Source of the DNA: Lacticaseibacillus pabuli
GTDB taxonomy: Bacteria; Bacillota; Bacilli; Lactobacillales; Lactobacillaceae
NCBI RefSeq assembly: GCF_028736235.1
Contig: NZ_CP117884.1
Location: forward strand, 1,612,001-1,676,000
Reading direction: 5' to 3'
Length of the DNA stretch: 64,000 nucleotides
The notes beneath the pieces were generated by a model that saw nothing but the letters and a program-made list of their open reading frames with translations, did no database searches and was not told where the DNA came from. Numbering within the stretch: the stretch's first letter is position 1; each line of letters begins with the position of its first letter. Position numbers and translations under genes: made by a program. Shown piece by piece: positions 58,406 through 64,000 of this stretch.

Positions 58406-58723
58406 ATGAACGGCAATCAAAACGATTATTCCCAAAGGTCAACCTTTGGCACAGCATACGTTAAATATAACGGTGGTGTGAAGTGTCCAAAGTGTGGGTT
58501 CATATTGAAGGGTCAACGGTATTGCCCACAATGCGGATTACTGATTCGCTATCCTGGTGAAACAGATAAACAAATTCGTGGGGATATGCGACTCGGAACG
58601 GCTCAACATGTGGCTAATGGAGTTAGTAACGTTGGAAAAGGTCTAAGTGGCTTTGGGAGCAGCATGATATGGGGCTGTACCATTCCATTGATTATTATCA
58701 TACTTTTGTTTCTCTTTCTTTGA
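58406..58723 (+). CDS. Zinc-ribbon membrane protein in the lysogeny operon
   Basis: 105 residues. A zinc ribbon (VKCPKCGFILKGQRYCPQCG) near residues 25-44, a Gly-rich middle and one C-terminal span (TIPLIIIILLFLFL). GGGGAG precedes the ATG. It is co-transcribed with repressor and ImmA, so it is made in the lysogen. Superinfection exclusion or signal input to ImmA are possible roles, neither shown. Confidence 0.7.
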   Translation: MNGNQNDYSQRSTFGTAYVKYNGGVKCPKCGFILKGQRYCPQCGLLIRYPGETDKQIRGDMRLGTAQHVANGVSNVGKGLSGFGSSMIWGCTIPLIIIILLFLFL

Positions 58724-58751
58724 TTTAACCTGACGGCCAGGAGGCACAACA

Positions 58752-59885
58752 ATGGCAAGCATTACAAAACGTGGCAGCAAGTGGCAGTATCGTGTTTCGT
58801 GGCGTGATGCTGATGGTAAGCAGCACTCAAAGAACAAGTCCGGATTCAGGACTAAGACTGAGGCCGCAAATGACGCCAGACAAGCCGAATTGGAGTTAAG
58901 CCAAGGTGCGAACCTGAATCGTGGTGAATTGTCATTGCCTGACTATTGGCATGATTGGTACACAACTTATAAATCCGGTAAACGGGCAACTGCAACTGAG
59001 TATTTCTATCCCATTATTGAGAAAACCCTCAAGCAATACTTTGGTAAGGAAACCATTAAAGACGTTACCCCAACCGAGTGGCAAACCTTTTTGAACCAGT
59101 ATGCCACGAATCATTCGCATGCAACGGGTACAAAGGTTAACGGATACGTTCGGGCAATGGTACGATCTGCAATCAATGAGCAAACCCTGCGTTCAGACTT
59201 CACATTTGATGCTGAGGTTGGTGGCAGTAAGGGCATCAAAGAATCGAATAAGTATCTTCAACTTGATAAGTTTAAGCAAGTCAATCAGATTGCTTTCGAA
59301 CGGGCAACATTTAACTACTTGTCTTATGTCGGTATAGTTATCGGAGCACAATCTGGAATGCGTGCCTCTGAGGTTCTTGGGCTCACATGGGATTGTATTG
59401 ATTATGAAAACCACACCCTCACTGTGAACAAAAGTTGGGACTACATCCATAAGAAGGAGTTGAAAGCGACTAAAAATGAGGCAAGCAACCGAGTTATTGA
59501 AGTTCTCCCATCCGTCACAGAGCTGTTAAAGAAAATTCACACTCAACAAATAGAATGGGAAATGAAGTCAGGTCATCGCAATCCATTAGAGCTAGTTTTC
59601 ATGTCTAATCGTGGCACGGTGCTTACTGATGCTGCATTAAACAAAACACTGAGCAAGATTGAAACCGAGATAGATATTCCCATTGAACATCAAATCCGTT
59701 TTCACGGTCTGCGTCACACGCACGTATCCTATTTAATCAGTCAAGGGCTCAGCATTTACTACATTAGTAAACGTTTGGGTCATGCCGGGATTCAAATCAC
59801 AATGTCTACGTATTCACATCTGCTTGATGCACAGCGTTCAGAACAGGCAAGCAAGGCAGTTGCGGCGTTGGGTATGCTCCAATAA
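58752..59885 (+). CDS. int: Tyrosine integrase
   Basis: 377 residues. The N-terminus has an AP2-like arm-binding domain (SITKRGSKWQYRVSWRDADG). A SAM-like core binder follows (YGK-type text, ATEYFYPIIEKTLKQYFGKE). The catalytic residues are Arg in SGMRASEVLG (near 206), HGLRHTHVS (His318, Arg321), LGHAG and the nucleophile Tyr354 in MSTYSHLL. It inserts the phage at the 3' end of ssrA; its stop codon is about 120 bases from the att core. Confidence 0.96.
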   Translation: MASITKRGSKWQYRVSWRDADGKQHSKNKSGFRTKTEAANDARQAELELSQGANLNRGELSLPDYWHDWYTTYKSGKRATATEYFYPIIEKTLKQYFGKETIKDVTPTEWQTFLNQYATNHSHATGTKVNGYVRAMVRSAINEQTLRSDFTFDAEVGGSKGIKESNKYLQLDKFKQVNQIAFERATFNYLSYVGIVIGAQSGMRASEVLGLTWDCIDYENHTLTVNKSWDYIHKKELKATKNEASNRVIEVLPSVTELLKKIHTQQIEWEMKSGHRNPLELVFMSNRGTVLTDAALNKTLSKIETEIDIPIEHQIRFHGLRHTHVSYLISQGLSIYYISKRLGHAGIQITMSTYSHLLDAQRSEQASKAVAALGMLQ

Positions 59886-59886
59886 G

Positions 59887-59907
59887 TGTGCAACAAGTGT
59901 GCAACAA
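59887..59907. repeat. Integrase arm-type repeats, right
   Basis: TGTGCAACAA at 59887-59896 and again at 59898-59907, the same ten-mer and 11-bp spacing as beside attL. They lie 99 bases from the att core. Confidence 0.75.
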
Positions 59908-59936
59908 GTTCGTTAAAGCCTGTTGAACTCGGTGGA

Positions 59937-59973
59937 AATAAAAAAGGCGGAACGCTGATATGACAACGTTTCG
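59937..59973 (-). terminator. Possible replacement terminator for ssrA
   Basis: Minus strand CGAAACG...CGTTCCG (one A-C mismatch) followed by CCTTTTTTATTT, 34 bases past the tmRNA 3' end on the phage side. Weaker than the displaced host hairpin. Confidence 0.4.
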
Positions 59974-60005
59974 TCGAACTCCGTTGGAAGGCGTTTAACC
60001 TTAAA

Positions 60006-60022
60006 ATGGAGGTGAGGAGAAT
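60006..60022. other. attR core
   Basis: ATGGAGGTGAGGAGAAT, identical to 14147-14163; 16 of its 17 bases belong to ssrA. Confidence 0.92.
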
Positions 60023-60371
60023 CGAACTCCTGTCCACCGACCCCACCAACATGCAGATCTACACTCATAGTCGCCCCATTTAGATTTAGCGCAGCGGGCG
60101 CGCCGGGCAGCAAGGCTAACCCCACTGCGCGAGCCTGATTATCTCTTGTCAGTACCTCAGGTGGCTGGCGCTGACCGTAACCCAATTAATTTGAGACCTG
60201 GGTCCGACCCTTGGGTGAAGTCGGTCAGATCACGCTTAGCTACTTATTAGGCAGCGAGGGCGTAAGAGTTTTCGTTCTTTGCAGTTAATAAACTGTGCCG
60301 TTGTTGACGAAGCCGAGCCCTCCGGAGTGCACCACATGCGTGACTGTCGATGTCGAGACCATTACACCCCC
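60007..60371 (-). ncRNA. ssrA: tmRNA
   Basis: 365 bases. The 5' end GGGGGTG pairs with CACCTCC at the 3' end (one G-T pair), with discriminator A and no encoded CCA. GGACAGGAGTTCGATTCTCC is the tRNA-like T-arm. The tag frame (60282-60247) reads AKNENSYALAA-stop from a GCA resume codon. Ribosome rescue and tagging of stalled peptides is its role. The prophage restores an intact 3' end, so the gene should work. Confidence 0.96.
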
Positions 60372-60387
60372 GAACATGTGCAAAACT

Positions 60388-60416
60388 ACCCTATCATGCA
60401 CGGCGACCTTTGTCAA
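60388..60416 (-). promoter_or_regulatory. Promoter of ssrA
   Basis: Minus strand TTGACA (60416-60411), 17-bp spacer, TAGGGT (60393-60388). Transcription would start about ten bases before the mature 5' end, which RNase P then forms. Confidence 0.65.
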
Positions 60417-60524
60417 AAAGATAGCCAGGTTAACCCGAGACGAATACAATAGACTTAACAAGATAACTCACTTTTGAACACATCCCGGCAAGCAATTGAC
60501 CGGTTAAAAAAGGATGGTTGCATA

Positions 60525-61247
60525 ATGAAAATTTTGATGATTGAAGATAACGAATCTGTTGCACAAATGATGGACATGTTCTTTCAGAAGGAAGAATGGG
60601 ACTACACCAATGCCTATGATGGCGAAGAGGGTCTCAAGGACTTCAAAGAGGATCCGGACGCCTGGGACATCATCACGCTCGACCTCAACCTCCCCAAAAT
60701 GGACGGGATGGAAGTCGCGCGCCACATTCGCGAAACTTCAGCAACCGTTCCGCTCATCATGCTGACGGCCCGCGATAGTGAAAGCGACCAGGTACTCGGT
60801 CTGGACATTGGTGCCGATGATTATGTTACCAAGCCATTCTCACCTATGACCCTCATTGCACGGATTAAGGCGCTCCACCGCCGCGCGGACATCCAGAGCG
60901 ACGGTCCCGCAACAACGGAACCCGTTAGCGATTTTGATGTGCGCACCGACCACTTCAAGCTCAGCAGTAAAACCCGTGAAGCCTACCTCGATGATCAGAA
61001 AATCGATGGGTTGACGCCCAAGGAATTTGACCTGTTACGTACCTTGGCACGCAACCCCAAGCAAGTGTTCTCACGCGAACAACTACTGCAGCTGGTCTGG
61101 GAGTATGAATACTACGGTGATGAGCGCACCGTGGATGCCCACATCAAGAAGCTCCGTCAAAAGATCGAAAAAGCTGGCCCCCAAGTCATTCAAACCGTTT
61201 GGGGTGTTGGCTACAAATTTGATGACTCGGAGCTGGATAACGAATGA
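60525..61247 (+). CDS. OmpR-family response regulator
   Basis: 240 residues from the ATG at 60525 (MKILMIEDNESVAQMMDMFF) after AGGATGG. The receiver has the phospho-acceptor Asp in ITLDLNLPKMDGMEV and the Lys in YVTKPFSP. The C-terminal winged helix is SREQLLQLVWEYEYYGDERT VDAHIKKLR. It overlaps the kinase gene by four bases, so the two form one unit. The target genes are unknown. Confidence 0.93.
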   Translation: MKILMIEDNESVAQMMDMFFQKEEWDYTNAYDGEEGLKDFKEDPDAWDIITLDLNLPKMDGMEVARHIRETSATVPLIMLTARDSESDQVLGLDIGADDYVTKPFSPMTLIARIKALHRRADIQSDGPATTEPVSDFDVRTDHFKLSSKTREAYLDDQKIDGLTPKEFDLLRTLARNPKQVFSREQLLQLVWEYEYYGDERTVDAHIKKLRQKIEKAGPQVIQTVWGVGYKFDDSELDNE

Positions 61248-62734
61248 AGTTAATCTATCAGCAAATGCTGAGCTTCCTCGCACTGATTATTGTTGCGCTC
61301 ACCGTTGTCTCCCTACTGTTCATTCAGACGACCGCTAGCAGTGCTTGGGATAATAATTTTCGGCAACTGGCCGGATTCACCAATTCGATTGAACAACACG
61401 CGGTATTAAATGATGGCACCGTCAACGCACCCTTTCTAGACAATAGCCAGCAGATTCTCGCGAGTCAGCAAATCAGCTTCGGTATTTACAACGCCAAGAA
61501 CCAGATGGGTTACCCCCAGCAGAAGCAACAGGGCATCGACAAGAAGTCATGGCGCAAGCTGAAGACTGGCGAGGACGTTAGCTACCGGGGTTGGGTCGAG
61601 GTACCCAGCCGCAACGGTAAAGCTGAGCTGAAGCAGGCCTCCATATACTACCGGCCAGTGTTCTATTCAGGAAAACTGGTATACGTGATTGGTGCCTTTG
61701 CCCCCGTAAAGACCATTCAAGCCTCGCTTGCCAAAACGCAACGGAACGTCTTCATCGGTTTCGTGATTTCAGCGATTGCGGCTTTGATTCTCAGCTACTT
61801 CTTAGCCCAGGTTCAGGTGCGTAAAATTAACCGGCTCCGGAACGCGACGCATGAAGTGGCGCAAGGCAACTACGACGTGGACCTCAAGTCCAGCGGTAAC
61901 GACGAGATTGGTGAGCTCACGACTGACTTTGGTGAGATGACCGATGCGCTAAAAGCCGGCCGCGAGGAAATTAAACGGCAGGAAGATCGCCGTCGTCAGT
62001 TTATGGCCGACGCAGCGCACGAAATGCGAACGCCACTCACGACCATCAACGGCCTGCTCGAGGGTTTGGCCTACGACGCCATCCCCGAGGACATGCGTGC
62101 CAAGAGTATCGAACTGATGCGCAATGAAACGGGGCGCCTCATCCGCTTGGTCAATGAAAACCTGGACTACGAAAAGATTCGGAGCAACCAAATCATCTTG
62201 CACCGGACGACCTTTAACGGCAGTGAGGACTTACACAATATCGTCAGCCAGCTAACGCAAAAATCGACCGATGCTGGTGACGTGATTAAGCTCGACACCC
62301 CGGATGACCTATCCGTCTACGCCGATCACGACCGCTTTGTGCAGGTCATCTTCAACATCGTGCAAAATGCCATCCAGTTCACGCAAAACGGCACCATCAC
62401 AATTACGGCACGCCGCGGCTACCACCAATCCGAGTTCAGCGTCAGCGATACCGGGATTGGGATGACTGCTGACCAGGTCAAAAACATCTGGGAACGGTAC
62501 TACAAAGCGGATCCCTCACGCAAGAACACAAAATATGGGGAATCGGGGCTCGGTATGGCGATTGTGCACCAGCTGATGCAGGTTCACGGCGGCAAGATCG
62601 ACGTCGAGTCCAAGCAAGACGTGGGCACAACCTTCCGTCTCTCCTTCCCTGACGAAGACGCGGCGCCTAGTAAACAAGATGTCGCCAAGCGACAGGCGAA
62701 ATCTGAATCTGACCACGCCAGCGACAAGGCATAG
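61244..62734 (+). CDS. Sensor histidine kinase
   Basis: 496 residues. Two spans (about 5-27 and 167-187) enclose a sensor domain of about 135 residues outside the cell. HAMP follows (VRKINRLRNATHEVAQGNYD), then the H box DAAHEMRTPLTTINGLLEGL and ATPase motifs IVQNAIQFTQNGTITI (N), SDTGIGMTADQ (G1) and GESGLGMAIVHQLM (G2). No PAS domain. The signal is unknown; its partner is the regulator just upstream. Confidence 0.94.
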   Translation: MKLIYQQMLSFLALIIVALTVVSLLFIQTTASSAWDNNFRQLAGFTNSIEQHAVLNDGTVNAPFLDNSQQILASQQISFGIYNAKNQMGYPQQKQQGIDKKSWRKLKTGEDVSYRGWVEVPSRNGKAELKQASIYYRPVFYSGKLVYVIGAFAPVKTIQASLAKTQRNVFIGFVISAIAALILSYFLAQVQVRKINRLRNATHEVAQGNYDVDLKSSGNDEIGELTTDFGEMTDALKAGREEIKRQEDRRRQFMADAAHEMRTPLTTINGLLEGLAYDAIPEDMRAKSIELMRNETGRLIRLVNENLDYEKIRSNQIILHRTTFNGSEDLHNIVSQLTQKSTDAGDVIKLDTPDDLSVYADHDRFVQVIFNIVQNAIQFTQNGTITITARRGYHQSEFSVSDTGIGMTADQVKNIWERYYKADPSRKNTKYGESGLGMAIVHQLMQVHGGKIDVESKQDVGTTFRLSFPDEDAAPSKQDVAKRQAKSESDHASDKA

Positions 62735-62737
62735 CGC

Positions 62738-62788
62738 AAAGACCACCGACTCAGGAGGGTAATGACCTCGTGAGTCGGTGGTCTTTTT
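62738..62788. terminator. Bidirectional terminator after the two-component system
   Basis: AAAGACCACCGACTCA...TGAGTCGGTGGTCTTT, a 16-bp perfect stem with a 17-base loop, followed by T on the plus strand and by A/T on the other side. It serves converging transcripts. Confidence 0.92.
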
Positions 62789-62794
62789 GCTGTG

Positions 62795-63247
62795 CTAAAC
62801 GACGCTAACTTTTTTGGGGTCGATGTATTGCACCATGTACGTGCGTAAGTCGCCTGGTTGCTGCTTAAACCGCAACCGGCTGACCCTAATGGAACCCACG
62901 AAGGCTTCTAGCTGGGTGACATCCTTGTCGCGGTGTAATTCGATTTTCGTGACCGCACCCCAGATGCGGGTTGAGCCGAGCCCGGCGATAATGGCCCATT
63001 CGGACAAGCCTTGACGCCAGAAAACGAAGATTAACATCATCCCCGCAATGAAGCAACCGATCACCCGTGCCTGCGTGGTGTGCGCAAACATCAATGTCAT
63101 CAGGCCGATGAGCAGGGCGACGGCCAGGTAAAAACCGCGGCGCCAGCGACTACCAATTGCTGGCATCTTAACCGAGACGCCGGCTACCACGGTCACAACG
63201 GCCGCCACAACCCAAACCAAAACGTACAACCAATCAATTATTGTCAT
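62795..63247 (-). CDS. Membrane protein downstream of ackA
   Basis: 150 residues with three spans (near 6-26, 38-54, 60-78) and a cytoplasmic C-terminal domain (TKIELHRDKDVTQLEAFVGS, VSRLRFKQQPGDLRTYMVQY). It starts inside the ackA 3' end (14-base overlap), so the two are co-transcribed. No recognised family. Confidence 0.7.
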   Translation of the reverse strand: MTIIDWLYVLVWVVAAVVTVVAGVSVKMPAIGSRWRRGFYLAVALLIGLMTLMFAHTTQARVIGCFIAGMMLIFVFWRQGLSEWAIIAGLGSTRIWGAVTKIELHRDKDVTQLEAFVGSIRVSRLRFKQQPGDLRTYMVQYIDPKKVSVV

Positions 63248-64000
63248 GACTTATCTCGTAAACGTCACGGGCAATCATCAGCTCTTCATTAGTTGGCACC
63301 ATCATGACACGCATGCTGGAACCGGCACCAGTGATATCTGACTCACCCTTCGCCGCTTCATTTTTTGTTTCATCAAGCTTCACGCCAAAGACCTGCAACT
63401 TGTTAATGACACGGGTCCGCATCAAAGCTTCGGCCTCACCCATGCCGGCCGTGAAGACCAGCGCATCAGCGCCACCCATCTCGGCAATATAGCCAGCAAC
63501 ATATTTGATAATCCGGTTCACAAAGATGTCGATTGCCAGCTGAGATTCAGGACGGCTGTCACGTGTGGCTTCCAAATCACGCATGTCAGAGGACAGGCCG
63601 GAAAGCCCGAGCAATCCAGATTCCGTGTTCAAAATCTTGATAACGTCATCCGGATCCTGTAGGCCGAGCTTCTTCATGAGCATCATGACCAGCGAGGGGT
63701 CAATGTCCCCGCTGCGCGTCCCCATGGTAACCCCGGCAACCGGAGTGTAACCCATCGAGGTATCAAAGCTCTTGCCGTCCTTAACTGCCGTAATGGACAC
63801 CCCATTGCCCAGGTGCATTACAACCAGGCGCAAGTCCTTCAGCGGCTTATTCATCATCTGAGCGGTCTGTGTGGCCACATAGCGGACACTGGTACCATGT
63901 GCCCCATACTTACGGAGACCGTAATCGCGGTAATACTTCGTTGGAATACTGTACAGATAGTTCATCGGCTGCAGAGACGTGTGGAACGAGGTATCAAAGA
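63234..64000 (-). CDS. ackA: Acetate kinase, C-terminal part
   Basis: About 255 residues are visible; the 5' end lies beyond the window and the frame is open to base 64000 (FDTSFHTSLQPMNYLYSIPT). VVMHLGNGVSITAVKDGKSF DTSMGYTPVAGVTMGTRSGD IDPS is the conserved phosphate- and acetate-binding text. VFTAGMGEAEALMRTRV holds the nucleotide-site Gly-rich turn. The enzyme makes ATP from acetyl phosphate and ADP at the end of heterofermentative or phosphoketolase metabolism. Confidence 0.95.
   Translation of the reverse strand, partial: FDTSFHTSLQPMNYLYSIPTKYYRDYGLRKYGAHGTSVRYVATQTAQMMNKPLKDLRLVVMHLGNGVSITAVKDGKSFDTSMGYTPVAGVTMGTRSGDIDPSLVMMLMKKLGLQDPDDVIKILNTESGLLGLSGLSSDMRDLEATRDSRPESQLAIDIFVNRIIKYVAGYIAEMGGADALVFTAGMGEAEALMRTRVINKLQVFGVKLDETKNEAAKGESDITGAGSSMRVMMVPTNEELMIARDVYEISHDNN

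Larger units (their letters stand above)
14147..60022. mobile_element. Complete temperate siphophage prophage in ssrA
   Basis: About 45.9 kb bounded by identical 17-bp cores at 14147-14163 and 60006-60022, the right one being the 3' end of ssrA. It contains integrase, switch, replication, terminase, portal, protease, capsid, tail, baseplate and lysis genes in the usual order, with no obvious loss of an essential module. Late and early genes run on the minus strand; the lysogeny genes 57660-59885 and a module at 38600-40934 run on the plus strand. Structural gene order and the -1 frameshifts in capsid and tail-tube genes recall Lactobacillus phage A2 and relatives. Confidence 0.97.

Overview
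The window looks like a chromosome segment of a low-to-mid GC Firmicute of the family Lactobacillaceae. Pointers are a C69 dipeptidase of the lactobacillar PepD type, Pgi, LacD, a GRP-family sugar permease, AckA, strong AGGAGG ribosome sites, and a tmRNA whose tag reads AKNENSYALAA. I cannot name the species from the sequence alone.

Host left arm (1-14146): the 3' end of a P-loop kinase-like gene, a four-copy 114-bp tandem repeat, two identical tRNA-Gln(CTG) genes, a dipeptidase, small membrane proteins, tRNA-Glu(CTC), a single-stranded DNA-binding protein, glucose-6-phosphate isomerase, a sugar permease, tagatose-bisphosphate aldolase, a VanZ-like protein, an LTA-synthase-like sulfatase with a TTG start, and a degenerate FtsX-type ABC pair. 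Most units are closed by clear intrinsic terminators.

Prophage (14147-60022, about 45.9 kb): a complete-looking siphophage sits in the 3' end of ssrA. A 17-bp core (ATGGAGGTGAGGAGAAT) is present at both ends, TGTGCAACAA arm-type repeats lie inside both ends, and a tyrosine integrase lies next to the right end. From left to right come a small acidic gene beyond the late terminator, lysis genes, baseplate and tail-tip genes, tape measure, tail tube, connectors, capsid, ClpP-type protease, portal and terminase. All of these are on the minus strand. Next is an oppositely oriented eight-gene module with its own XRE regulator (38065-40934), a gene-free repeat-rich 0.9 kb, HNH and homing endonucleases around tRNA-like sequences, an ArpU/RinA-type late regulator, many small early genes, a replication module (SF3 helicase-primase, family B DNA polymerase, DUF1351 protein, MBL-fold protein, iteron-bearing origin candidate) and the lysogeny switch (Cro-like XRE, short CI-like XRE plus ImmA-like metallopeptidase).

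Three -1 frameshift sites can be read directly. They lie in the tail chaperone (A AAA AAC), the major tail protein and the major capsid protein. The last two share the same 18-base sequence starting CCCAAAA, and they lead to an Ig-like and a HeH/LEM-like C-terminal extension.

Host right arm (60007-64000): intact ssrA on the minus strand, a response regulator/histidine kinase pair, a small membrane protein, and the 3' part of acetate kinase running off the window. The original ssrA terminator is now stranded 45.9 kb away, at 14104-14138, on the far side of the prophage.

The least explained parts are the plus-strand module between small terminase and HNH, the gene-free repeat block next to it, the truncated tRNA-like elements beside a homing endonuclease, and the duplicated frameshift cassette.
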